Shown: positions 15,629 through 24,847 of the stretch, piece after piece | Position numbering within the stretch: position 1 is the first letter of the stretch | Layout of the letters: each line of letters starts with the position of its first letter | Position numbers and translations under genes: made by a program | NCBI GenBank assembly: GCA_900317755.1 | Contig: ONHZ01000042.1 | Span: 1-41,120, forward strand | Length of the DNA stretch: 41,120 nucleotides | Direction of reading: 5' to 3' | Source: an uncultured Lachnospiraceae bacterium | Lineage (GTDB): Bacteria; Bacillota; Clostridia; Lachnospirales; Lachnospiraceae | Notes under the pieces: model-generated | What the model saw: only the letters and a program-made list of their open reading frames with translations | Databases searched by the model: none | What the model was told of the DNA's origin: nothing

Positions 15629-17218
15629 ATGAGACAGAAACCAGCTGTTATTTTGATTATGGATGGCTTTGGATTAAACCCAAAGCATGAGGCAAATGCC
15701 GTTTATATGGCAAAGACGCCAAATCTTGAAAAGATTTTTAAGACATACCCATTCCAGAAGGGCTATGCGTCAGGCCTTGACGTAGGTCTTCCAGATGGTC
15801 AGATGGGAAATTCAGAGGTCGGCCACACAAATATGGGCGCAGGCCGTATTGTTTATCAGGAGCTTACAAGAATTACTAAAGCTATTGAAGATGGCGATTT
15901 CTTCAAGAATGAAGAACTCAAAGCCGCTTTTGATAATGCAAAGAAGAAGGGTACAGCTGTCCACATTTACGGACTTCTTTCAGATGGTGGCGTTCACAGC
16001 CACATTACACATCTTTTCGGTATTCTTGAAATGGCAAAGAGAGAGGGCGTTGACAAGGTTTACGTTCACTGCTTCATGGACGGCCGTGATACTTCACCGA
16101 CAGGCGGAATCGAGTATGTTCAGCAGCTTGAAGATAAGATGAAGGAAATCGGCGTCGGCAAGATTGCTTCTATTTCCGGTAGATATTATGCAATGGACCG
16201 AGACAACCGCTGGGACAGAATTGAGAAGGCTTATGATGTCCTTACAAAGGGCGAAGGAAACAAAGCTAACTCTGCTCACGAAGCAATGCAGACCTCTTAC
16301 GACAATGGCAAGACAGATGAGTTTGTCATCCCTGTTTCAATCCAGGAAGACGGCAAGCCTGTCGCTACAATAAATGATGGTGACTCTATCATTTTCTACA
16401 ACTTCCGTCCAGACAGGGCGCGTGAGATTACCAGATGTTTCTGCTGCGACGATTTCGACGGCTTCGACAGAGGACCACGTAAGGATGTATATTATGTCTG
16501 CTTTACAGACTACGATGCAACCATCCCGAATAAGTATGTAGCGTTCAAGAAGGAAGAGCTTGTAAATACCTTCGGCGAGTATCTTGCAAAGAATAATATG
16601 ACACAGGCCCGTATCGCAGAGACAGAGAAGTATGCGCATGTTACCTTCTTTTTCAACGGCGGTGTTGAGGAGCCAAACAAGGGTGAGAAGAGATTCTTAG
16701 TAAAGTCTCCTAAGGTTGCCACTTACGATCTTCAGCCTGAGATGAGCGCACCAGAGGTTTGCGAGAACCTTGTAAATGCAATTAAGGGCGGCGAATTTGA
16801 TGTCATCATCTGCAATTTTGCAAATCCTGACATGGTTGGACATACAGGCGTCATCGATGCAGCAATCAAGGCTGTTGAGACTGTCGATACCTGCGTAGGC
16901 AAGGCTGTCGATGCAGTCAAGGAAGTCGGCGGCGTGATCTTCCTCTGCGCTGATCACGGAAACTGCGAGCAGCTCATCAATTATGAGACAGGTGAGCCAC
17001 ACACAGCCCACACCACAAACCCGGTACCTTTCGTCCTCATCAATGCAGATGAAAAGTATGGCCTAAAAGCCGGCGGCAAGCTCTGCGACATCGTTCCAAC
17101 CCTGATTGACCTTATGGGCATGGAGCAGCCTAAGGAAATGACCGGTCACTCACTGCTTTCAGACAACCCAGCTGACGGCCGTGAGCATACAGATTTCAAG
17201 ATTGAAGATTATATTTAA
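15629..17218 (+). CDS. gpmI: 2,3-bisphosphoglycerate-independent phosphoglycerate mutase
   Basis: Interconverts 3- and 2-phosphoglycerate using two manganese ions and a phosphoserine intermediate. Asp12 is in IMDGFGLNP, and the nucleophile Ser62 is in QMGNSEVGHTNMGAG. HCFMDGRDT, ISGRYYAMDRD, FYNFRPDRARE, NFANPDMVGHTG and CADHGNCEQ follow the alkaline phosphatase fold order. Length of 529 residues is slightly above the common 510. It lies 11 bases after the capA-like gene and 14 bases before purC, linking glycolysis to purine synthesis in one transcript. Confidence 0.97.
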   Translation: MRQKPAVILIMDGFGLNPKHEANAVYMAKTPNLEKIFKTYPFQKGYASGLDVGLPDGQMGNSEVGHTNMGAGRIVYQELTRITKAIEDGDFFKNEELKAAFDNAKKKGTAVHIYGLLSDGGVHSHITHLFGILEMAKREGVDKVYVHCFMDGRDTSPTGGIEYVQQLEDKMKEIGVGKIASISGRYYAMDRDNRWDRIEKAYDVLTKGEGNKANSAHEAMQTSYDNGKTDEFVIPVSIQEDGKPVATINDGDSIIFYNFRPDRAREITRCFCCDDFDGFDRGPRKDVYYVCFTDYDATIPNKYVAFKKEELVNTFGEYLAKNNMTQARIAETEKYAHVTFFFNGGVEEPNKGEKRFLVKSPKVATYDLQPEMSAPEVCENLVNAIKGGEFDVIICNFANPDMVGHTGVIDAAIKAVETVDTCVGKAVDAVKEVGGVIFLCADHGNCEQLINYETGEPHTAHTTNPVPFVLINADEKYGLKAGGKLCDIVPTLIDLMGMEQPKEMTGHSLLSDNPADGREHTDFKIEDYI

Positions 17219-17232
17219 TAAAGGAGCGCAAG

Positions 17233-18102
17233 ATGGAAACATACAAGCCATTCAAGGAAGGCAAAGTTCGTGAAGTTTATGACATCGGTGACAAGATCGT
17301 CATGGTCGCAACTGACCGTATTTCAGCATTCGACGTAATTCTGAAGAACAAGGTCGTTGGCAAGGGCGAAGTTCTCACCCAGATGTCAAAGTTCTGGTTC
17401 GATTACACAAAGGACATCGTAAAGAACCACATGATTTCAGTCGATACAGCAGATATGCCTGAATTCTTCCAGACAGAGGAGTTCAAGGGCAGATCAATGC
17501 TCGTTCAGAAGTTAAACATGATCCCAATCGAGTGCATTGTTCGTGGCTACATCACGGGTTCTGGCTGGGAAAGCTACAAGGAATCCGGCAAGGTTTGCGG
17601 AATTACGCTTCCTGCAGGACTTCAGGAATCAGAGAAGCTTCCTGAACCAATCTACACACCTACCACAAAGGCAGATCTCGGCGATCATGATGAGCATATT
17701 ACATTCGAAGAGTCAGTTGACATTATCGAAAAGCTCTATCCTGGCAAGGGCGAGGATTACGCCAGCAAGCTACGTGACTACACCATCGGTCTTTACAAGA
17801 AGTGCGCTGATTATGCTCGTACAAAGGGCATTATCATTGCTGATACAAAGTTTGAGTTCGGTCTTGATGAGAATGGCGAGATCGTACTTGCAGATGAGAT
17901 GCTTACACCGGATAGCTCACGTTTCTGGCCTGTAGATGGCTATGAAGTAGGTCATGGCCAGCCTTCATTTGATAAGCAGTTCGTTCGTGATTACCTGAAG
18001 GCTCATCCTGAATCAGACTACAATCTTCCTCAGGATGTCATCGACAAGACAATCGACAAATATCACGAGGCTTACACACTGCTTACTGGCAAGACATTAT
18101 AA
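17233..18102 (+). CDS. purC: Phosphoribosylaminoimidazole-succinocarboxamide synthase
   Basis: Joins aspartate to CAIR with ATP to make SAICAR in purine synthesis. FKEGKVREVYDIGDKIVMVA (about 7-26) is the ATP-binding start, and DRISAFDV, ECIVRGYITGSGW and IADTKFEFG are conserved motifs. Its 289 residues match the longer PurC class, with a C-terminal extension (PSFDKQFVRDYL), rather than the 235-residue Bacillus type. AAAGGAG lies seven bases before the ATG. It is closely spaced behind gpmI. Confidence 0.96.
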   Translation: METYKPFKEGKVREVYDIGDKIVMVATDRISAFDVILKNKVVGKGEVLTQMSKFWFDYTKDIVKNHMISVDTADMPEFFQTEEFKGRSMLVQKLNMIPIECIVRGYITGSGWESYKESGKVCGITLPAGLQESEKLPEPIYTPTTKADLGDHDEHITFEESVDIIEKLYPGKGEDYASKLRDYTIGLYKKCADYARTKGIIIADTKFEFGLDENGEIVLADEMLTPDSSRFWPVDGYEVGHGQPSFDKQFVRDYLKAHPESDYNLPQDVIDKTIDKYHEAYTLLTGKTL

Positions 18103-18229
18103 TTTGAATTCATACTGAAAAATTTCTGTATTATGGGGATGATACAGAACATGATCAGTCCTGGTGGGGTTATTGGTTTTACTAGGAGATATTACCTTGG
18201 ATTCAAGAGACATAAAGACACAGGAAATT

Positions 18230-19657
18230 ATGAATAAAGGCGAGACCGGTCTTCATGAGGAATGTGGCGTTTTCGGAATCTATGATTTCGACGGAAATGA
18301 CGTTGCATCTTCGATTTACTACGGCCTGTTTGCACTTCAGCACAGAGGGCAGGAGAGCTGTGGTATTGCGGTTTCTGACACGAACGGTGCATACGGCAAT
18401 GTGAATTCTTATAAAGACATGGGCCTTGTAAATGAGGTTTTTGTCGGTGACAAGCTTGAAAGCCTTCACGGTGACATTGGCGTAGGTCATGTCAGGTATT
18501 CTACTGCTGGCGAGTCTACCCGCGAGAATGCACAGCCTCTCGTATTAAACTATGCAAAAGGCACACTGGCACTTGCACACAATGGAAATCTCATCAATGC
18601 GAATGACCTCCGCCGCGAGCTTTCGATGACAGGCGCCATTTTCCAAACCACGATTGATACGGAGACGATCGCCTACATCGTTGCAAGAGAGCGGCTGAAG
18701 ACACCGTCGATTGAGGCGGCTGTCAGCAATACGGTAAGCAAACTCAAGGGCGCCTATTCATTAGTCCTCATGAGCCCTAGAAAGCTGATTGCGACAAGAG
18801 ATCCCTATGGCTTCCATCCGCTCTGCATTGGAAAGCGTGATAATGCCTGGATTTTTGCTTCTGAGTCATGTGCACTTGATACAATCGGTGCCAAATTCAT
18901 CCGTGATGTTGAGCCTGGTGAAATCATTACGATTACGAAGGATGGCGGGCTGGTAAGTGACAGAAGCCACTGCCTCGATGAAAAGGATAGGGGCAGATGT
19001 ATTTTCGAATACATTTATTTTGCAAGACCGGACAGTCATGTTGACGGCGTTTCAATTTATGAATCAAGAATCAAGGCCGGTAAATTTCTTGCAATAGACA
19101 GCCCTGTAGATGCAGATCTCGTTACCGGTGTTCCGGAATCCGGAAATTGTGCAGCCATGGGTTTTGCAATGGAAACCGGAATTCCTTACGGCACTGCCTT
19201 TGTGAAAAACAGTTACGTCGGACGTTCGTTCATAAAGCCAAAGCAGAGTAGCCGTGAGTCTGCAGTTCAGGTGAAGCTGAATGCGATCAGGGAAGTCGTA
19301 GATGGCAAGAGAGTAGTTATGATTGATGACTCTATTGTACGAGGCACGACTTCAGACCGAATCGTAAAGATGCTTCGTGACGCAGGTGCAAAGGAAGTTC
19401 ATGTCCGGATTTCCTCGCCGCCATTCCTCTGGCCATGCTACTTCGGAATCGATATTCCGGTAAGGGAGCAGCTGATTGCCTACAACCGTTCTGTTGAAGA
19501 CATTAGGAAGGTAATTGGCGCAGATTCTCTTGCTTACCTTCGTGAAGATAGACTGATTGAACTTTCAGAAGGCATGAGCATCTGCAAGGGCTGCTTCACA
19601 GGCAAATATCCGGAAGAGCCGCCGAAGGAAGATATCAGAGGAAAATACGATAAGTAA
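18230..19657 (+). CDS. purF: Amidophosphoribosyltransferase
   Basis: Transfers the amide nitrogen of glutamine to PRPP, the first step of purine synthesis. From this ATG an 11-residue propeptide (ending HEE) precedes Cys12 in ECGVFGIYDF, which is the N-terminal nucleophile after processing; Bacillus PurF has the same propeptide length and total size (475 residues here). VVMIDDSIVRGTTS is the PRPP loop. CKGCFTGKYP near the C-terminus fits the cysteines of the [4Fe-4S]-containing class. A TTG at 18197 has a better ribosome binding site (AGGAG) and would add 11 residues; a GTG at 18164 adds 22. The 127 bases before the ATG show no purine riboswitch and no clear promoter. Confidence 0.93.
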   Translation: MNKGETGLHEECGVFGIYDFDGNDVASSIYYGLFALQHRGQESCGIAVSDTNGAYGNVNSYKDMGLVNEVFVGDKLESLHGDIGVGHVRYSTAGESTRENAQPLVLNYAKGTLALAHNGNLINANDLRRELSMTGAIFQTTIDTETIAYIVARERLKTPSIEAAVSNTVSKLKGAYSLVLMSPRKLIATRDPYGFHPLCIGKRDNAWIFASESCALDTIGAKFIRDVEPGEIITITKDGGLVSDRSHCLDEKDRGRCIFEYIYFARPDSHVDGVSIYESRIKAGKFLAIDSPVDADLVTGVPESGNCAAMGFAMETGIPYGTAFVKNSYVGRSFIKPKQSSRESAVQVKLNAIREVVDGKRVVMIDDSIVRGTTSDRIVKMLRDAGAKEVHVRISSPPFLWPCYFGIDIPVREQLIAYNRSVEDIRKVIGADSLAYLREDRLIELSEGMSICKGCFTGKYPEEPPKEDIRGKYDK

Positions 19658-19676
19658 TTATTAAAGGAGCACATAC

Positions 19677-21128
19677 ATGGGAACAGACAGTTACATAAGT
19701 CCATTGTCAGAGCGTTATGCAAGCAAGGAAATGCAGTACATTTTTTCAGAGGACAAGAAATTCTCCACCTGGAGAAAGCTCTGGATTGCACTTGCAGAGA
19801 CTGAAATGGAGCTCGGACTTTCAGAAAACGGAAAGCCTGTCATCACACAGGATATGATCGATGAGATGAAAGAGCACATTTACGACATCAATTATGATGT
19901 TGCCCGTGCCCGTGAAAAGGAAGTCCGTCATGATGTCATGAGCCATGTTTATGCATATGGACAGCAGTGTCCGAAGGCGGCCGGCATCATCCACCTTGGT
20001 GCAACGAGCTGCTATGTTGGCGACAATACGGATGTCATCATCATGCGTGAGGGTCTGCAGTTACTCAGGAAAAAATTACTTAATGTAATAAATAATCTCG
20101 CATTTTTTGCAGACAAATATAAGGACATGCCGACACTTGCATTCACCCACTTCCAGCCTGCACAGCCTACGACAGTAGGAAAGCGTGCGACGCTCTGGAT
20201 CAATGAGTTCATGCAGGACCTTGAAGACCTTGACTATGTAGTATCTACGATGAAGCTTTTAGGTTCAAAGGGCACAACAGGCACACAGGCATCCTTTAAG
20301 GAACTTTTCAATGGCGATGATGAGACAATCGATAAGATTGATCCGATGATTGCTGAAAAGATGGGCTTCAAGGAATGCGTTCCGGTTTCAGGCCAGACCT
20401 ATTCCAGAAAGCTTGATACGAGAGTATGTAATGTATTAGCAGGCATTGCTGCATCAGCAAACAAGATGGCAAATGATATCAGACTTCTTCAGCATCTTAA
20501 GGAAGTTGAGGAGCCATTTGAAAAGAAGCAGATCGGCTCATCAGCCATGGCATATAAGAGAAATCCTATGCGTTCTGAGAGAATCTGCTCACTTGCACGT
20601 TACGTGATGATAGATGCGCTGAATCCTGCCATCACATCAAGCGTACAGTGGTTTGAGAGAACACTCGATGACTCAGCTAATAAGAGGCTTTCAGTTGCTG
20701 AGGGCTTCCTTGCAACAGACGGAATCCTTGATCTCTGCAACAATGTTACAAGTGGCCTAGTTGTTTATCCAAAGGTCATCGAAAAGCACATCAGGGCAGA
20801 ACTTCCATTCATGGCAACAGAAAATATCATGATGGATGCCGTAAAGAATGGTGCCAACCGTCAGGATATGCATGAAGAAATCCGTGAGCTTTCAATGGAA
20901 GCTGGAAGCCATGTAAAGGCTGAAGGAAAGGATAATGACTTGCTTGAACTCATTTCGAAGGATGACAAGTTCGGTCTTTCACTAGAGGATATGGAAAAGC
21001 ATATGGATCCGGCTCTCTATGTTGGCCGTTCACCACGCCAGGTAACAAAGTACCTCGAGAAAGTCGTAAATCCAGTTCTTGAAGCAAACAAAGACGACCT
21101 TGGAATGAAGGCAGTGATTTCGGTATAA
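19677..21128 (+). CDS. purB: Adenylosuccinate lyase
   Basis: Cleaves SAICAR to AICAR and adenylosuccinate to AMP, so it acts twice in purine synthesis. The fumarase-superfamily signature GSSAMAYKRNPMRSE is present, as are LGATSCYVGDNTD and THFQPAQPTTVGKR, which carry active-site histidine and threonine residues. Its 483 residues are longer than the 430-residue Bacillus form and closer to the eukaryote-like class. AAAGGAG supports the ATG. It follows purF by 19 bases. Its stop codon touches the end of the reverse-strand pseudogene, and its terminator lies within that pseudogene. Confidence 0.96.
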   Translation: MGTDSYISPLSERYASKEMQYIFSEDKKFSTWRKLWIALAETEMELGLSENGKPVITQDMIDEMKEHIYDINYDVARAREKEVRHDVMSHVYAYGQQCPKAAGIIHLGATSCYVGDNTDVIIMREGLQLLRKKLLNVINNLAFFADKYKDMPTLAFTHFQPAQPTTVGKRATLWINEFMQDLEDLDYVVSTMKLLGSKGTTGTQASFKELFNGDDETIDKIDPMIAEKMGFKECVPVSGQTYSRKLDTRVCNVLAGIAASANKMANDIRLLQHLKEVEEPFEKKQIGSSAMAYKRNPMRSERICSLARYVMIDALNPAITSSVQWFERTLDDSANKRLSVAEGFLATDGILDLCNNVTSGLVVYPKVIEKHIRAELPFMATENIMMDAVKNGANRQDMHEEIRELSMEAGSHVKAEGKDNDLLELISKDDKFGLSLEDMEKHMDPALYVGRSPRQVTKYLEKVVNPVLEANKDDLGMKAVISV

Positions 21129-22393
21129 TTAAAATTTCACAACAACAGTATCATCAATGACCTTGATTGAGCCGTCCTTTGGGTAGGACGGCATTTTTGT
21201 ACCTCGGGACTGTTCTCTAAATCAGTAGTATTGGTGACATAATCTGGATTATATCCACACCAGAATGCCATGAAATCCCTGTACATATAATTGTTTACAT
21301 AATCATTTACATTGTGATCATATGGGACGAGAGGTATTGTAAATTCAGGTATCTCTGTGAATGATGCATCATTTATTTGAAAATTATTGATTGTAGCAAC
21401 AGGATATTCATCCGAATAACCATCCGTGCTCTTAATGTTTGAAATAAGAGTAGTGAAATATGAAATGGCCTGCTGCTGAACAAACTGGGTCTTTAAGTAG
21501 CAGATATTATCTATTTTGGCAAGGAAAAGGCATAATATTGAAATAGCAAATGCATCTATTAAAACAAGTTTCTTTCCATCGAATGCATCTAATATTCGCT
21601 GGATCATGAAAATGGCAAATAGAAAAGGAACTGAGAGACCATATGCCATGATCGTATAGACATCGTCCTCTGCACACATCACATATATTCATCAGGACAT
21701 AATATACACCGACAAAGAGCGGAACAGAAAAGATTATTGAAACACATTTAAAAATATTTTTTTGCTGCCTGGTTCCTCTTTACTCTTCAGAAGAAAATTT
21801 AAGAACATGATAAGCATTATTCCAAGCAGTGTAGGCAGAAATCCCTGGTAAGTTCCGATAGAAAGAGACATTAGAAAAACAGCAATAATGTAGACAATGA
21901 TATTATTATATTTTTTTATAAGATAAATTCCAAAAACGCCAAGCAGGAAACCAAAGAAATATGCAGGGGCAGTGTACATATAGGCAAAAATCACTGCAAC
22001 GACTGGTATTGTTGTAAGAATTCCGGAAAGTGCAATCCCTAAAAAAATGTTTTCTATATCAAATATTTTGATAAGAAGAGCGGCTATTATGGCAAGAAAG
22101 AGAAGAGAGGCAAGTCCATTAAAAAGCGGTGTAGAATATGGTGAAGCTCCCCAGACTACCTTATCCTGCTCAAGGAAGAAACCCAGCATGAATCTGCCAA
22201 GAGTGTAGTCGTTTCCAAGTGTGAAGACGTAGTTCATTTCATCCTGCCAGCAGAACTTATTTGTCAGGGCAATGCCATGGGCAATGAATCCCCAGATGAA
22301 TGTGCTGATAAATGTTACAATGACGCACTTAGCTGAGAATTCTGTTATTACATTTTTCCACCAATTGTTTGCATCAGTTTTGAACTTAGACAT
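21129..22393 (-). pseudogene. Decayed GtrII-type glucosyltransferase membrane protein gene
   Basis: The first 200 or so codons, from the ATG at 22393, encode a hydrophobic N-terminal half (WQDEMNYVFTLGNDYTLGRF, several membrane segments) like GtrII-family lipid-linked glucosyl transferases. The frame breaks at a run of seven T (21757-21763, plus strand); one extra A on the coding strand would restore it. A second break near 21665-21690 joins YYVLMNI to a segment (MCAEDDVYTIMAYGLSVPFL) that should lie much further on, so a middle block seems deleted. A third break is at the five-T run 21194-21198. Beyond it the true C-terminus (KMPSYPKDGSIKVIDDT, then VVVKF and TAA at 21129-21131) is out of frame. 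Family lengths are about 480-550 residues against about 420 codons here. It is non-functional unless several sequencing errors are assumed. Confidence 0.8.
21171..21199 (+). terminator. Intrinsic terminator of the purine cluster, inside the reverse-strand pseudogene
   Basis: GCCGTCCT (21171-21178) and AGGACGGC (21185-21192) form a perfect eight-pair stem with a six-base loop, followed by ATTTTTG. It lies 43 bases after the purB stop codon and overlaps codons of the decayed glucosyltransferase C-terminus. Its T-run is also one of the frameshift sites. Confidence 0.85.
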
Positions 22394-22527
22394 TTTTATT
22401 CCTTATTTCGTACATTGATTTTTTGCCATCAATCCATTATCATTATTATTTGTAACTTTTGCAAGTGAAATTTATTATTTCGGCGATTTATAAACGCACC
22501 AACAGCATTTGCGAGCATAACGAAAAA

Positions 22528-24351
22528 ATGAAAGAGTCTGAAACAAAAAAGGAATTTTCTATTAAACAGGCATTCAAGACATCACTTATGCCATATCTCA
22601 TCATATTATTTTTTGTATTTCTAATGAATAATATAATCACGCCATATATGGCTGATGACTATGGTGGCAGAGTTTCAGGAGCGTTTGATAAAGAAATTTT
22701 TTCATATCTTGTAGGAAGATATAAAGGCTGGTCCGGACGGCTGGTAGCAGACTTTAACGCTGCGCTTTTTATGGGACTGCCAAAGATTGTCTTTGATATT
22801 TTTAATTCTGTTTTCGCAGTATTATTTTTTGTGCTGGTGACTTTTCATGTGGTTGGTGCGAGAAAAGCAGAATTCAAAGAAAAGCTGATCATATTTTTTG
22901 CATCAATCATCACTACATTTTTCATCTTCAATGATTTTGGCCAGATTTTTCTGTGGCTTACAGGATCAGTAAATTACCTTTGGAATATGGTATTTATTCT
23001 GGCAGGCCTGCTGCCATTCAGGGTTTATGCAGATTCTGTCAGAGGTACTTTTGAAGAAAATAATATTTCTACATTTATCAAAAAGCATAAGATTTTTATG
23101 CCCCTCATCATGCTTCTATGTATCATATCAGGCTGCACCAATGAGACGACGGTATGCGGATTATTATTTATGATGATGATCCTTATGATCTATACTTTGA
23201 TTAAATCAAAGAAGATCCCCATGTTTTTTGTGACAGGCTTTATCACAACACTTCTGGGTGCAGTCATTCTGATCAAGGCACCGGGAAATTATCTTAGGAA
23301 AGATGTTGTGACAGAAGACGTCACGCTTTCGAAGGGACAGACGATTGTAAATAATGTGACCAGCGTCCTGGAGATTTTTCTGAAACAGCCGGGATTATTA
23401 ATTGTTTTTCTAATCCTTCTTACATTACTATTTGTTCTTCTTTTTGTTTTTCATGAAAAAAGATTTTTATTTATTACTCTCTTATATGCTGTTTCATCCT
23501 TTCTCATGGTGGCAGCTTATGCAGGAAGCGGCACTGCAGCAAGATGGTACAGGGGTGTATTTGGTGCTTTCGTATTTTTCATGATTGCAATGCTGATACC
23601 GTTATCCGTTCTAATGCAGCATGAGAGAATTTTCACAGCCATGAAAGTCGTATCGGGCGTATGTATGTCACTGATTGTGCTTCTTGCCTTTTATTCCAGT
23701 ACTACGCTTTTCTATAATTTTTATCAGGAGAATAAGAGAAAGGCATATGTGATTTCACAGAGCACCGGCGGAAATACAAGTATTGTACTTCCGGAACTTG
23801 ACTATTCCTATGATTCTATCTGGAATCCGAATATGGGAGATTTGTCTGACACAAAAGATAATTGGCCAAATCCATCCTATGCTGCCTATTATGGGATTGA
23901 TTCTGTTGTGGTGACGGACAGGAAGAGGTGGAACCTTGCATATAAGGATGCGGATCCAACAGTAGCCGGTATCATCAGCCAGACTGAATATTTTGAAAAG
24001 GCAAAAGAAAATAGCAATAATACAGAAATAATTTATACTGGGAAGAATCCTTCGGATTCTCTTAAGAAGTTTATTTCTGATCATGGCGGTGATACAGATC
24101 AGGTTAAATTCATCACTATTAAGGGTGACTCTATAGAATTTTCAGAAGAGGATTCATTGTCAATCACCGTTGGCTGGTATATATACAATCTGTTTTCAAA
24201 TGACAAATACAGCTTTATTACCCAGACGGATATAAAGAATATTCTTTCAGAGGATGTTTCAGATTCAAAATGCATTACTTTGAACCAGAATGGTGTGATT
24301 ATCGATTATTGTATATTTGCTTCGGATAGCGATGATATTACAAGAAAGTGA
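22528..24351 (+). CDS. DUF6056-type polytopic membrane protein, likely surface glycosylation related
   Basis: The 607-residue product has about nine to eleven hydrophobic segments between residues 20 and 420, then a soluble extracytoplasmic-looking tail of about 190 residues. The first loop has DDYGGRVSGAFDKEI and KGWSGRLVADFNAALF, features of DUF6056-like membrane proteins related to GT-C glycosyltransferases; the acidic pair DD after the first segment is typical of that fold. The function is not established. A TTG at 22459 would add 23 residues, but a possible -10 (TATAAA, 22489-22494) lies after it, so the ATG is preferred, though with a weak ribosome binding site. It is divergent from the decayed GtrII-type gene, suggesting a former pair for cell-surface sugar addition. 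Confidence 0.7.
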   Translation: MKESETKKEFSIKQAFKTSLMPYLIILFFVFLMNNIITPYMADDYGGRVSGAFDKEIFSYLVGRYKGWSGRLVADFNAALFMGLPKIVFDIFNSVFAVLFFVLVTFHVVGARKAEFKEKLIIFFASIITTFFIFNDFGQIFLWLTGSVNYLWNMVFILAGLLPFRVYADSVRGTFEENNISTFIKKHKIFMPLIMLLCIISGCTNETTVCGLLFMMMILMIYTLIKSKKIPMFFVTGFITTLLGAVILIKAPGNYLRKDVVTEDVTLSKGQTIVNNVTSVLEIFLKQPGLLIVFLILLTLLFVLLFVFHEKRFLFITLLYAVSSFLMVAAYAGSGTAARWYRGVFGAFVFFMIAMLIPLSVLMQHERIFTAMKVVSGVCMSLIVLLAFYSSTTLFYNFYQENKRKAYVISQSTGGNTSIVLPELDYSYDSIWNPNMGDLSDTKDNWPNPSYAAYYGIDSVVVTDRKRWNLAYKDADPTVAGIISQTEYFEKAKENSNNTEIIYTGKNPSDSLKKFISDHGGDTDQVKFITIKGDSIEFSEEDSLSITVGWYIYNLFSNDKYSFITQTDIKNILSEDVSDSKCITLNQNGVIIDYCIFASDSDDITRK

Positions 24352-24362
24352 TAAATTAGGAC

Positions 24363-24391
24363 TTGAAAATGTTATTGCTTTTTGATATTAT
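24363..24391 (+). promoter_or_regulatory. Promoter of secG
   Basis: TTGAAA (24363-24368), 17 bases, TATTAT (24386-24391), 46 bases before the start codon. Confidence 0.6.
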
Positions 24392-24436
24392 TAAATTCGC
24401 TTTGCAAAAAAGTAATATTTTTTTTGGAGATTTGAA

Positions 24437-24679
24437 ATGGCTGTTTTAAAGACTGTTATTACAATATTATTCATCGCTGTATGCGTTATCCTTACGATCA
24501 TCATCCTTTTCCAGGAGGGAAATTCTGCAGGACTTGGTTCACTTGCAGGTCAGAGAATTGAATCCTACTGGACAAAGCACAAGTCTCGTTCAAGAGAGGG
24601 TGTTCTAGTCCGCGTCACAAGTGCACTTGTCGTAGCATTCTTTGTACTTGCTGCACTGCTGAATACCGCATTATTCTGA
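24437..24679 (+). CDS. secG: Preprotein translocase subunit SecG
   Basis: This 80-residue protein has two membrane segments (about 5-25 and 58-78) around a loop containing LFQEGNSAGLGSLAG, the SecG signature. It stabilises the SecYEG channel. GGAG lies seven bases before the ATG. Its place before rnr, smpB and ssrA is conserved in many Firmicutes. It has its own promoter and terminator, so it is a separate transcript. Confidence 0.95.
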   Translation: MAVLKTVITILFIAVCVILTIIILFQEGNSAGLGSLAGQRIESYWTKHKSRSREGVLVRVTSALVVAFFVLAALLNTALF

Positions 24680-24709
24680 TTATTGTATAATTCATAATGA
24701 TTATTTTCG

Positions 24710-24738
24710 GGAGTTATCTATTTAGATAGCTCCTTTTT
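24710..24738 (+). terminator. Intrinsic terminator after secG
   Basis: GGAGTTATC (24710-24718) and GATAGCTCC (24725-24733) form a nine-pair stem with one G-U pair and a six-base loop, followed by TTTTT. Confidence 0.8.
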
Positions 24739-24744
24739 GATTTT

Positions 24745-24781
24745 ACAGTTCACGCATGCTTATATACAGAATTATGCATGC
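24745..24781. repeat. Short palindromic element before rnr
   Basis: ACAGTTCAC (24745-24753), which matches the outer arm of element A, is followed by GCATGC (24754-24759) and a second GCATGC (24776-24781). The hexamers can pair over a 16-base loop. The right arm abuts the rnr -35 box. It may be a shortened member of the same repeat family. Confidence 0.35.
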
Positions 24782-24810
24782 TTGCAATACATCCCCCCCT
24801 CGGTTATAAT
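24782..24810 (+). promoter_or_regulatory. Promoter of rnr
   Basis: TTGCAA (24782-24787), 17 bases, perfect TATAAT (24805-24810), 37 bases before the start codon. Confidence 0.7.
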
Positions 24811-24847
24811 CTAAAAGATTATGTGTTAGCGAGTTAAAGGAAAAAAT

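Noticed and set aside
18103-18229. Purine riboswitch or PurR box upstream of purF
   Set aside because: No purine-aptamer core or CCGAAC-type box could be found; only a weak -35/-10 pair with a 19-base spacer.
21129-22393. Treating the two halves of the decayed gene as separate small membrane proteins
   Set aside because: Both halves and the out-of-frame end align to one continuous GtrII-type protein, and the downstream half has no proper start or ribosome binding site.
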